Source: Rosenbergiella nectarea (lineage in GTDB: Bacteria > Pseudomonadota > Gammaproteobacteria > Enterobacterales > Enterobacteriaceae). From it: a DNA stretch of 64,000 nucleotides. Positions 35,312-42,929 of this stretch are shown here, piece by piece. The number at the start of each line of letters is the position of its first letter. The stretch's first letter is position 1. The translations under genes were made by a program, and so were the position numbers. The DNA lies in NCBI RefSeq assembly GCF_900111105.1, contig NZ_FOGC01000003.1, forward strand, positions 231,401 through 295,400. Reading direction: 5' to 3'. A model generated the notes under the pieces. That model saw nothing but the letters and a program-made list of their open reading frames with translations. It was not told the origin of the DNA and made no database searches.

Positions 35312-36532
35312 ATGGCTAATTTCACACGACGCAACTTTATGTCTTTTGCCGCGGGGGGCACTATGATGCTCGCAGCAGGAGAAGTGCTCGCACACGATAA
35401 TGATACTAAGGCTTATCCGTTTAAAGCTGATTTCCCTGGTCCCCATGACCCACTTCGCGAGCAGGAAAATAAGGATTTAGTCAATCCTCCGGCGACAGAT
35501 AATGGAACCCTACCTAACCTTCGTTATTCCTTTAGCGATGCCCATATTCGTCGCAGCAGTGGCGGATGGACTCGACAAGTGACTAATCGCGAATTAGGGG
35601 TCTCAACAACAATCGCTGGCGTTGATATGCGTCTCAATGCTGGTGGGATTCGGGAACTGCACTGGCATAAAGAAGGTGAATGGGCTTTCATGACCTATGG
35701 TAATGCTCGTGTAACCGCATTCGATACCGATGGCGGCTGGTTTATTGATGATATTTCCGCGGGGGACCTCTGGTATTTTCCACCGGGTATTCCGCATTCA
35801 ATTCAAGGTATCGGTAATGATGGCTGCGAATTTCTATTAGCTTTCGACGACGGTGGTTTTGATGAGGACAGTACTTTCTTACTTTCCGATTGGTTCAAAC
35901 ATATTCCTCCTGAAGTTTTAGCTAAAAACTTTAATGTTCCCGTATCGACTTTTTCACATTTACCCTCACCAAAAGATGAATATATTTTTGCAGGGAAAGT
36001 TCCAGGTGATATCGCGTCTGCGAGTCCCCAAAAAGGAAAAAAATCCAAACAGAACTTTACTCACCGGATGATACAGCAAAGCCCTATTATCTCAGCAGGA
36101 GGGGAAGTACGTATTACCGACTCATCGAATTTCCCCGTTTCAAAAACCATCGCTGCGGCGTTAGTTGAAATCGCTCCTGGCGGTATGAGAGAGCTACATT
36201 GGCATCCTAATAACGATGAGTGGCAATATTATCTCGAGGGCCAAGGGAGGATGGGCGTATTTGCCTCGTCAGGTCAAGCCCGTACTTTTGATTATCGTGC
36301 GGGGGATGTCGGTTATGTCCCATTTGCTATGGGCCACTATATTGAAAATACCGGTGATACTCCGCTCCGTTTCCTTGAGTTATTTAAAAGCGATTATTAT
36401 GCTGATATCTCTCTCAATCAGTGGTTAGCCAGTACACCTATTGAATTGGTTAAGCAACACCTGCACCTCGATGACCAATTTATGTCGGCGCTATCGGCTC
36501 AAAAGAATGCGGTAGTCAAAAACAATTTATAA
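35312..36532 (+). CDS. oxdC: Oxalate decarboxylase, Tat-exported bicupin
   Basis: A 406-residue bicupin very close to Bacillus OxdC. Cupin 1: RELHWHKEGEW with a later PPGIPHSIQG (three His and one Glu for manganese). Cupin 2: RELHWHPNNDEWQYY and FAMGHYIEN. The lid over the active site, SENST in B. subtilis, is DEDST here; the proton-donor Glu is kept, so decarboxylation of oxalate to formate and CO2 is expected rather than oxidase activity. The N-terminus has a twin-arginine signal (TRRNFMSFAAGGTMML, cut after VLA), so it should fold in the cytoplasm and work in the periplasm. AGGAGG precedes the ATG. Confidence 0.9.
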   Translation: MANFTRRNFMSFAAGGTMMLAAGEVLAHDNDTKAYPFKADFPGPHDPLREQENKDLVNPPATDNGTLPNLRYSFSDAHIRRSSGGWTRQVTNRELGVSTTIAGVDMRLNAGGIRELHWHKEGEWAFMTYGNARVTAFDTDGGWFIDDISAGDLWYFPPGIPHSIQGIGNDGCEFLLAFDDGGFDEDSTFLLSDWFKHIPPEVLAKNFNVPVSTFSHLPSPKDEYIFAGKVPGDIASASPQKGKKSKQNFTHRMIQQSPIISAGGEVRITDSSNFPVSKTIAAALVEIAPGGMRELHWHPNNDEWQYYLEGQGRMGVFASSGQARTFDYRAGDVGYVPFAMGHYIENTGDTPLRFLELFKSDYYADISLNQWLASTPIELVKQHLHLDDQFMSALSAQKNAVVKNNL

Positions 36533-36545
36533 TCTGGCAAAATAT

Positions 36546-36570
36546 GGGCGGATTCATTCACCGCCCTTTT
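36546..36570 (+). terminator. Terminator of the oxalate decarboxylase gene
   Basis: GGGCGG ... CCGCCC with a nine-base loop and TTTT, 14 bases after the stop codon. Confidence 0.8.
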
Positions 36571-36742
36571 ATGCTTTAGCAGCCCCTGATAAATAGTCAT
36601 CATTCTCCATTCGAAAACCTTGCGACACCGAGCTCTTATCATTTTTTTGACTTCCCCTATCAAATTAAAGTGTAAAAATTAGAATTTTCCTAAACATGAA
36701 CTACATTGATTAGTGGGTCATCCTTTTAAAATGGAGTTAAAG

Positions 36743-37771
36743 ATGGAATTACAAAACGAAATTAAAATTACTAACCGGATTTCTTGGGGTAGCATCATTG
36801 CAGGCGTTATTACCGTATTGGCAGTTTCGCTACTTTTAACCACTCTCGGCGCGAGTTTAGGCTTCTCTCTTCTTTCTCCCACACAAGACGATATTGTAAA
36901 CGGTGCTGATAAGGCCGTGATGATATGGACTGTGATTGCATTAATTATTAGTTTGGCTGCAGGCGGATTTGTTGCAGGTCGTTTAGCCGGGGCAGATGGC
37001 TTGATACATGGCTTCCTAATTTGGGGCACGACCCTGTTGGTTGCCACCGTATTAGGTTTCTCGGCTGTCGGAGGTCTCCTCAAACTGACAGGTAGCGCAG
37101 TAAGCTCCGTTGCATCCGGTGCAGGTAGCGTAGTCAGTGGTGCAGGTAAGGCCGTTGCCAATACCGCTGATTTCAGCAAAGATATTTTCGATAAATTAGG
37201 GGTCAATACCAACATTGAACTGTCTGATACCAACCAAGACGTCATCAATGCCCTCAAAAAATCGAATATCCCTGAATTACAGCCTCAATATCTGCAAGAC
37301 CAGTTACAACAAGCTGGAAACGATGTGATGGATGCAGGCAAAGCGATTGCCACTCAACCTGATAACAGCGATCAAATCATTAGCCAACTGACCGATAAAC
37401 TGAAAGCTCGCACAGAGACGATCAGCAAATCGATCAACCGTGATGATGTTAAAAATGCGTTAGCGAAAAACACCTCAATGACTCAGGAACAAGCAGACCA
37501 AGCGGTTGATAACTTTATCCAAGCTCGTGATAAAGCGGTGCAACAAGCGAATCAAAGTATCGACCAATTACAAACTAAGGTCGACCAAGCTAAAGCGCAA
37601 TATGCGCAATTTAAGCAAGAAGCCAAACAAAAAGCCGATGCCGCAGCAAAAGCTGCAGCGAAAATCTCTCTATGGTCTTTCGTCGCGCTACTTCTAGGTG
37701 CGATTGTAAGTTCAGTTGCGGGAATGTGGGGCGTCAATACCCTACCTAACGGCAAACGTATTAAAGCCTAA
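36743..37771 (+). CDS. Membrane protein with a long helical periplasmic or cytoplasmic domain
   Basis: A 342-residue protein with two or three N-terminal hydrophobic segments (SIIAGVITVLAVSLLLTTLG; TVIALIISLAAGGFVAGRLA; GFLIWGTTLLVATVLGF), a glycine/serine/alanine hinge, a long Gln/Ala/Lys-rich region of about 160 residues likely to be coiled coil, and a C-terminal hydrophobic helix (WSFVALLLGAIVSSVAG). GGAG before ATG 36743 decides the start over 36713. A good terminator follows. Function unknown; proteins of this plan occur in enterobacteria and often carry the name TIGR-type permease without proof. Confidence 0.7.
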   Translation: MELQNEIKITNRISWGSIIAGVITVLAVSLLLTTLGASLGFSLLSPTQDDIVNGADKAVMIWTVIALIISLAAGGFVAGRLAGADGLIHGFLIWGTTLLVATVLGFSAVGGLLKLTGSAVSSVASGAGSVVSGAGKAVANTADFSKDIFDKLGVNTNIELSDTNQDVINALKKSNIPELQPQYLQDQLQQAGNDVMDAGKAIATQPDNSDQIISQLTDKLKARTETISKSINRDDVKNALAKNTSMTQEQADQAVDNFIQARDKAVQQANQSIDQLQTKVDQAKAQYAQFKQEAKQKADAAAKAAAKISLWSFVALLLGAIVSSVAGMWGVNTLPNGKRIKA

Positions 37772-37778
37772 GTCTATT

Positions 37779-37807
37779 GCCCTAATCTACGGATTAGGGC
37801 TTTTTTT
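37779..37807 (+). terminator. Rho-independent terminator
   Basis: GCCCTAATC / GATTAGGGC, a perfect 9-bp stem with a four-base loop and seven T, directly after the membrane-protein gene. Confidence 0.92.
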
Positions 37808-38211
37808 AATAACTCGATACGGCCTTCTCTTTATTTCTTTTTTATTTAACGCCCCGCTCCCCGCCAGCAAGCTTTAATTCAAGATCACTTTAAACCTTAC
37901 CATTACTTCTATAGTAAGCCTAAGCCACCGTCCGTTAGACCTGTTGCAGGGTGAGGCAGGTGTATACGAATGGACAATTTTAACCGTAATTGAAGGTATA
38001 AGTGACAACCTAAATTTATTTTTGTCACCTGCAGTATTATTTACTTGATGATAAACAGCGGGTTAAGACCTATTACTGTCAGCATGAAAATTCAAAAACT
38101 AGCCGTTTTTTCATATGTGGCCCCCTCGGTGAGTAAATTCGTAGCAAGGACTCGTTCAAAAGATGAGCAAAATCAAGCTTTGTGAACCATAGATCCGGCC
38201 CGAGCGGGCCG
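37808..38211. other. 404-bp region without a supported gene
   Basis: Intergenic DNA between the membrane-protein terminator and the NYN remnant. A GC hairpin (GGCCCG/CGGGCC) lies near 38191-38207, just downstream of the NYN gene tail, and may be its terminator. Nothing else supportable. Confidence 0.45.
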
Positions 38212-38483
38212 TCACCGGTAATATGGCTTATCTGCAGGTTTTTTGCGTGTTGGTACACGATTAGGGAATTGATGCGTTTGTAGCTCGTCAATTTTAATAT
38301 ATTTACGAACCCAGCTTGCGTAATTTTGAAGAGACCCAGAGACACCACGATCTATTCCTTCGCGGTGAGGTAGAATAATCCCCACCTGTATCTCTGGGAA
38401 ATCTTCTTTTATCGCTTTCAAAGAAGGGGTCATATCCGTATCTGCTGAGACTAAAATAATTTTTTGATGCGTTATTAAGCTAG
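38212..38483 (-). pseudogene. NYN-domain protein, 5' part cut off by IS1
   Basis: The minus strand reads HQKIILVSADTDMTPSLKAI, then EIQVGIILPHREG and a basic tail ending KPADKPYYR. VSADTDMxPxL is the central acidic motif of NYN/PIN-like ribonuclease domains (YacP/LabA type). The N-terminal part is missing because the coding sequence runs straight into the end of the IS element at 38484. Such genes often belong to defence or stress-related accessory regions; function here unknown. Confidence 0.65.
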
Positions 38484-38538
38484 GGTGATGCATCCAATTA
38501 GTTGAATTGATGTATAATCATCGCTTTGAGGTTTTCTC

Positions 38539-38811
38539 ATGGCCAGCGTTACTGTTCATTGTCCCCGTTGTCAGTCTGCTCAGATTTACCGTCATGGGCA
38601 GAACCCTAAAGGCCGTGACCGGTTTCGCTGTCGTGAGTGCCACCGCGTGTTTCTGCTCACCTATACTTATGAAGCCCGCAAGCCCGGCGTCAAAGAACAA
38701 ATTACCGAAATGGCATTCAACGGTGCCGGTGTCCGGGATACCGCAAGGACGCTCAAAATCGGCATTAACACCGTCATCCGCACCTTAAAAAACTCGCCCC
38801 GAAACGAATAA
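38539..38811 (+). CDS. insA: IS1-family InsA protein
   Basis: A 90-residue InsA: zinc-finger Cys pairs CPRC and CREC in the first 35 residues and a C-terminal helix-turn-helix (MAFNGAGVRDTARTLKIGIN, TVIRTLK). InsA binds the IS ends and represses transposition; in active copies a -1 frameshift joins it to InsB. The reading frame is intact here. Confidence 0.88.
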   Translation: MASVTVHCPRCQSAQIYRHGQNPKGRDRFRCRECHRVFLLTYTYEARKPGVKEQITEMAFNGAGVRDTARTLKIGINTVIRTLKNSPRNE

Positions 38812-39222
38812 CTTCCTCTCCGGTCGCTCATGCAGATGTGGCGCTTATTTGCGAACTTGATGAGCAATGGCAGTAAAGCCCGGCAGCACTGGCTTTGGTA
38901 CGCATACAATACCAAAACAGGCGGCATTCTGGCTTATACATTCGGGCCACGGACGGATGATACCTGTCGTGAACTACTGGCCCTGCTCACTCCGTTTAAT
39001 ATCGGCATGATAACAAGCGATGACTGGGGAAGTTATGCCAGAGAAGAACCAAAGGAGAAGAATCTGACAGGCAAAATATTCACTCAGCGTATTGAGTGTA
39101 ACAATCTGACGCTAAGAACCCGCATCAAGCGTTTAGCCCGAAAAACAATCTGCTTCTCACGCACAATAGAGCTACATGAAAAAGTTATCGGGGCCTTCAT
39201 TGAAAAATATATGTTCTACTAA
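38790..39222 (+). pseudogene. insB: IS1-family InsB transposase, disrupted by a small deletion
   Basis: The frame starting LAPKRITSS and containing LICELDEQW stops at a TAA; after a shift it resumes SKARQHWLWYAYNTKTGG to the end IEKYMFY. Relatives read EQW-(Q)FVG-SKARQHW, so about 11 bases coding QFVG have been lost at about 38874. The DDE-type catalytic core (ITSDDWGSY) remains, but no full transposase can be made. Confidence 0.8.
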
Positions 39223-39237
39223 TTGGAGTCATTACCG

Positions 39238-39415
39238 GTTTTCGGGCGTAATAGCCCTGTTTGTAGGTAGGGACATAACTTTCTCCACACAGTTTTTATA
39301 TCGGTCCCGCCCCATCATCTGCAAATGAACGGGACCAACCTTTGCCAGTAAATCGTAATCCACCAACTCGTTTATCGTACTAAATAACTGATCATACAAC
39401 CAGTTTTATAATAAC
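39238..39415 (-). pseudogene. Gene fragment next to IS1 copy A, unknown family
   Basis: The minus strand reads WLYDQLFSTINELVDYDLLA, then KVGPVHLQMMGRDRYKNCVE and runs into the IS end. It is about 58 codons of protein-like sequence bounded by a stop at 39416-39418. It could be part of the same interrupted gene as the NYN remnant on the other side, but this cannot be shown. Confidence 0.45.
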
Positions 39416-39693
39416 AATCTTAAAATATTTCGTTTATCTTGGAGAAGAGTACCTCTCAATAAATTGAGTTCCATTAGATCGCTACTACATGAAAATGATA
39501 GTTAGCCTGCGACATTAATTGAATAAAGTATCCTAGAGCGTTAACAGGTAACTGATTTACCAATGATTTCTTACTTTTAAATAAAGAAGGTCGATGATGG
39601 AAATAAGGAATAAGAATATATAGGCTTGTTTTAGTCCAAAAGATGGTGATAATAGCTGTATCTATTATTTATTCATGTGAGTGAGTGTTGATT

Positions 39694-40302
39694 ATGTTGG
39701 AACCAAAAAAAGATATTGTGACATTCAGGGCTGAGAGAAATAATATTAAAAATAGCCCATACTATTCTCGTGTCATACATTGGCCAGAAAGCGTCAAAAC
39801 ATGCTCATCTTTAAATGAAAGATCAGGTGTAACTATTGGTAGAGGGTATGATATGAGGCATCGCACAAGGGATGCGATAATTCGAGATCTTCGTACTGCA
39901 GGAGTACCCTTAGAACAAGCCAATAAAATATCACTAGGTTCTAAATTACATAACTGCAATGCTGCATCTTTTGTTTTAAAAAATAGAAATGAGATTGGTG
40001 AAATAACCGAAGATCAGCAAAATAGGCTATTTAACTTAACTTATCCAAAATATGATATAGATGCTAAAAAATTTTATGAAAAATATAGAAGAAGTAATTC
40101 CCCACTATGGGATGAACTTAATATCAAGTTGAGGGATATATTTGTAGACATGAAATACCAAGGGGTATTAAAAAGAGTATATGTTTTAACATTCGAGAAA
40201 AATAATATTAATGACGTTATAGATCTAATGGAATCAAGCCAAGAAATAATGCAGTACAAAAATGGACGTAATAGAGTTAAATATTTGAAGGATAGGGAAT
40301 GA
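39694..40302 (+). CDS. Pesticin-like muramidase (putative T6SS-type effector)
   Basis: A 202-residue protein matching the pesticin C-terminal / VgrG-extension muramidase domain, a T4-lysozyme-like fold. Visible blocks: DIVTFRAERNNIKNSPYYSR, VIHWP, SGVTIGRGYDMRHR (with the Thr/Asp region of the active site), AGVPLEQANKIS, ITEDQQNRLFN and VDMKYQG. It would cut peptidoglycan. No signal peptide, as expected for a toxin delivered by another system. Unlike typical relatives it is not fused to VgrG. AT-rich, with many AUA/AGA codons, and overlapping a putative immunity gene by ATGA. Start ATG 39694; GTG 39685 possible. Confidence 0.7.
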   Translation: MLEPKKDIVTFRAERNNIKNSPYYSRVIHWPESVKTCSSLNERSGVTIGRGYDMRHRTRDAIIRDLRTAGVPLEQANKISLGSKLHNCNAASFVLKNRNEIGEITEDQQNRLFNLTYPKYDIDAKKFYEKYRRSNSPLWDELNIKLRDIFVDMKYQGVLKRVYVLTFEKNNINDVIDLMESSQEIMQYKNGRNRVKYLKDRE

Positions 40303-40703
40303 TTAGATTTTTATATTTGTTAGCCTTTATTGGATTCTCTGCTATAGCTGGGAACAAAGAAAATGCGTATTCTGAGGATTGTTTCGAAAAAAAGGTCACT
40401 GATGAAACTTATATTTGTATATCTGATAAAAAATATTCACTCGAAGATGAATATAATAACACATTCAAAAAACTACTAATAAATGTAAAGAAGAATAAAA
40501 AGTATGTTATGAACTATAGTGAACTAAAAAAAGGGTTGATGCAAACAAAGATAATTTGGGATAAATTTGTTGAATCTGAGTGCTTAATGGAAGCTAATGT
40601 ATATGAAAAAGACACTAAGTTTTATGAAAGTGTATATAATAGTTGTTTAATTAAACGTTACTCAGAACGAATAAATTATTATAACCATTTAGAATTTATG
40701 TGA
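40299..40703 (+). CDS. Putative immunity protein, LprI/DUF1311 lysozyme-inhibitor-like
   Basis: A 134-residue protein with an N-terminal signal peptide (IRFLYLLAFIGFSAIAG) and four Cys in the mature part spaced as in the LprI/DUF1311 family: DCFEKKVTDETYICIS, a DEYNNTFKKLL helix, the IIWDKFVESEC motif and a final YNSCLIKR. The family includes periplasmic lysozyme inhibitors, so it should block the adjacent muramidase in the periplasm. Its ATG overlaps the effector stop (ATGA). Base composition is equally AT-rich, so the pair arrived together. Family assigned by pattern. Confidence 0.65.
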   Translation: MIRFLYLLAFIGFSAIAGNKENAYSEDCFEKKVTDETYICISDKKYSLEDEYNNTFKKLLINVKKNKKYVMNYSELKKGLMQTKIIWDKFVESECLMEANVYEKDTKFYESVYNSCLIKRYSERINYYNHLEFM

Positions 40704-40828
40704 CAATTCTCTATCTATGGTATAAGTAGTCTCCCCTACTTATATCCATGTCACCCAATACTTTTCAATATCAAGGTAATGACTCCAACTTATTGATTTA
40801 GTGTATGATGGTGTTTTTGAGGTACTTC

Positions 40829-41110
40829 TGTGGCTTCCATCTCCGTGCGCTGTCCCTCCTGTTCCGTAACTGAAAGTGTTGTCTGTAACGGCAAAAGTAC
40901 CGCTGACCATCAGCGTTATCTCTAAATCGTGTCGTAAGACATGGCAACTCAATTACACCTACATCCGCTTCCCAACCTAGGACACACCAGAAAATCCTTA
41001 ATATGGCGATGAATGGGGTTGGATGTCGCGCTAGCGCTCGCATTATCGGGGTTGGTTTAAACACCATTTTACGGCATATAAAAACTCAGGCCCCGCTCAG
41101 TAACGTCTAG
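40829..41110 (+). pseudogene. insA: IS1 insA, frameshifted
   Basis: GTG at 40829 reads [20 protein letters not shown] and on to HQRYL, then a TAA caused by a lost base or two. The remaining pieces ([41 protein letters not shown]) are recovered only by changing frame twice. It cannot give functional InsA. Confidence 0.8.
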
Positions 41111-41500
41111 AATATACCCGGGCAGTGATGTGATTGTTTGTGCTGAAATGGATGCGCAGTGGGGCTACGTTGGGTCTACATCTCGTCAGCGCTGGCTATT
41201 CTATGTCTATGACAAGATACGTAGGTGTTTGTGGCTCATGCCTTTAGCGAACGGACGATAATAACCTTGGAGCGTCTTCTGAATCTTCTGTCACCCTTTG
41301 AAGTAGTCGTGTGGATGACGGATAGATGGCCGATGTATGAATCACGCTTGAAGGGTGAGTTTCACGTTATTAGTAAGCGCTATACACAAAGAATCGAACG
41401 ACATAATCTGAATATTAGGCAACATCTGGCAAGGCTGGGACGGAAATCACTGTCATTCTCAAAGTCGGTAGAGTTGCACGATAAGGTCATCGGGTACTAA
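41110..41500 (+). pseudogene. insB: IS1 insB, frameshifted
   Basis: The frame with [19 protein letters not shown] and [13 protein letters not shown] is followed after a one-base shift (about 41220) by [20 protein letters not shown] and [20 protein letters not shown] to [10 protein letters not shown]. The catalytic region is recognisable but split, so the element is immobile on its own. Confidence 0.8.
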
Positions 41501-41539
41501 CTCACGATATAACACTATCAATAAATTGGAATCATTACC

Positions 41540-41902
41540 CTCCAGCTTTACCATACTCTCGCAGTTCTCAATGTGCTTAACCGCTTTGGTGCGAAGATGA
41601 ACCTCACTGGTGCTATCGAACGCTGCTTGCCACGCGGTTTGCGCGATACGGTACCGACCAGAGTTTTCGTACTTCTCAGCGGTTTTCGCGTGCTTGTAAA
41701 ACTCTGGGTTACTCATTGCTAAATTTTCACCTAACCAGAATGCCCAGCGCCCGGTGTAAACTTTTACTTCGCCACTCTCGACCAAATCGCTAATACACTT
41801 GCTGACTTCTCTGCGTCCGATCCCTGTCTTTTCGCTAATTTCAATCGCAGTTACCGGCTGGTCAGGGCTTAAAACTTTCAGTATCTCGGCTTTTCTGTCC
41901 AT
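41540..41902 (-). pseudogene. PerC-like phage regulator, 3' end removed by IS1
   Basis: The minus strand from ATG 41902 reads MDRKAEILKVLSPDQPVTAI and a winged-helix segment IGRREVSKCISDLVESGEVK, then EFYKHAKTAEKYENSGRYRI, the helical core of PerC-family activators found in lambdoid prophages. It ends at the IS1 boundary. AGGGGGCG lies before the ATG. The start overlaps the tail of the replication pseudogene, as in phage operons. Confidence 0.65.
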
Positions 41903-42750
41903 CACGCCCCCTGAAACCAGCTGGTGTGGATTGGTCAGGCGTGTCGATCTCGGTGATGACTCGCTCCCCCGGCTTAGCCCAGCGGCCGTCGATACGTTGC
42001 GGTCTACCTGCTTTGTCCCAATTACCTGCTCTCTGCAGGTAGCCTGCAAAGTTTTTCGGGATGAAAAGGGTCTTTGGTCGGATGTATTGCTCTTGCTCCG
42101 TTCCACGCCATTCCTCGGTCTTCTAGTCGATAACGAGGTTTAATTCCGCAACGGTGAAGTCTTCACGAAGTCGGGCACGGATATGCTCCAGTGAGGTTTT
42201 ATTCGTCGTGAAACGTGATCCCGTGGTTTGGTTCAAGTGGGTTAACACATCACGAGCCTGTTCGGTAAGAATCACTTCGGGGTCGGGTTGCCCAGCAACC
42301 TGACAAAGGGTTTTTGATTTTACTGATGGTTCTTGTTTTGAAGTCACTGACGGAGCCCCCCAGATTCTGGTGGGTGAAAATGGGCCGTTTTGCTCGATTC
42401 CTACGCGTCGGATTTTGACCGGTCAGATTCTGATGCGTCAAAATCTGGCGTATGAGATAGAGCAGCTTGTCTAAGTTTGATGACATTTAATCGATAGATA
42501 TTCCTAGCATTACGATTACCCGAACGCCTTTGCTCGCGAGTTAACCCCCCTTCTTTCTCAAACTTACCGACCGTAGTACGAATGGTTGAAACCCCGGCCC
42601 CAAGTTGTCTAGCTATCGTCTCGATACTGGCCAGTAAATTCCGTCATCGTTACTATAGTCAGCGAGGCGTGCCATGATGGCCACGCTAGTTAACTTCATC
42701 CCTGCAGCGGCACAGCCGTCCCATACATAAGAACTTAACTTAACGCTCAT
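41862..42750 (-). pseudogene. Phage replication protein (O-like, Phg_2220-type C-terminus), multiply broken
   Basis: ATG 42750 with GAGGGA reads MSVKLSSYVWDGCAAAGMKL and the helix-turn-helix opening of phage replication initiators; a base shift near 42625 is needed to continue (SIETIARQLGAGVSTIRTTV), further stops lie near 42400 and 42340, then LTEQARDVLTHLNQTTGSRF and, past an in-frame TAG at about 42123, RGTEQEQYIRPKTLFIPKNF, the conserved phage C-terminal domain. At least three lesions show long decay. Part of a prophage remnant on the 3' side of icd. Confidence 0.7.
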
Positions 42751-42827
42751 GATGGTTCCCTCTTAAACTTTTTGGACCATTCTCGACGTGGACACACAGT
42801 CGTGTGGGTACCCTTTTATCGGGGTAG

Positions 42828-42866
42828 TTTTGGGGAAGAATTTTGGGGAGAGTTTTGGGGAAAGAA
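42828..42866. repeat. Three tandem TTTTGGGGARA repeats
   Basis: TTTTGGGGAAGAA, TTTTGGGGAGAG and TTTTGGGGAAAGAA start at 42828, 42841 and 42853. They lie between the phage replication remnant and the icd terminator. They could be a phage operator or simply slippage; no function known. Confidence 0.55.
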
Positions 42867-42874
42867 TTTTACAG

Positions 42875-42904
42875 TAAAAAAACGGGCACTTTTCAGCACC
42901 CGTC
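42875..42904 (-). terminator. Terminator of icd
   Basis: On the minus strand CGGGTGC tgaaaa GTGCCCG (two G-T pairs) is followed by seven T, about 25 bases after the icd stop. Confidence 0.75.
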
Positions 42905-42929
42905 CTTATTAATCACGCAGAGTGATTAA

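Larger units (their letters stand above)
38484..39237 (+). mobile_element. IS1-family element, copy A (inactive)
   Basis: A 754-bp element with ~23-bp imperfect ends (GGTGATGCATCCAATTAGT; other end read inward GGTAATGACTCCAATTAGT). It carries insA and an insB that is broken. The flanking bases show no 8-9 bp target duplication, so later deletion or recombination has removed one flank. It is a different IS1-family lineage from copy B. Confidence 0.88.
40775..41539 (+). mobile_element. IS1 element, copy B (decayed)
   Basis: A 765-bp element with ends GGTAATGACTCCAACTTATTGAT and, read inward from the other end, GGTAATGATTCCAATTTATTGAT, clearly a derivative of canonical IS1. Both insA and insB carry frameshifts (see pseudogenes). 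No matching target duplication is found beside it. It interrupts the PerC-like phage gene at 41540. Confidence 0.9.

Noticed and set aside
38079-38348. An 89-codon frame overlapping the NYN remnant.
   Set aside because: It is a shadow of the NYN frame, which has a recognisable motif.
38484-41539. A composite transposon made by the two IS1-family elements.
   Set aside because: The two elements are of different lineages, both are dead, and no target duplication matches across the outer ends.
42250-42486. A 78-codon frame starting MSSNLDKLLYL.
   Set aside because: It is another frame of the decayed phage replication gene, whose protein-like reading needs the neighbouring frames.
37808-42929. 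A second copy of the icd 3' end as the far attachment site of the prophage.
   Set aside because: I looked for the terminal icd sequence and did not see it; the site may have been lost with the IS-mediated rearrangements.
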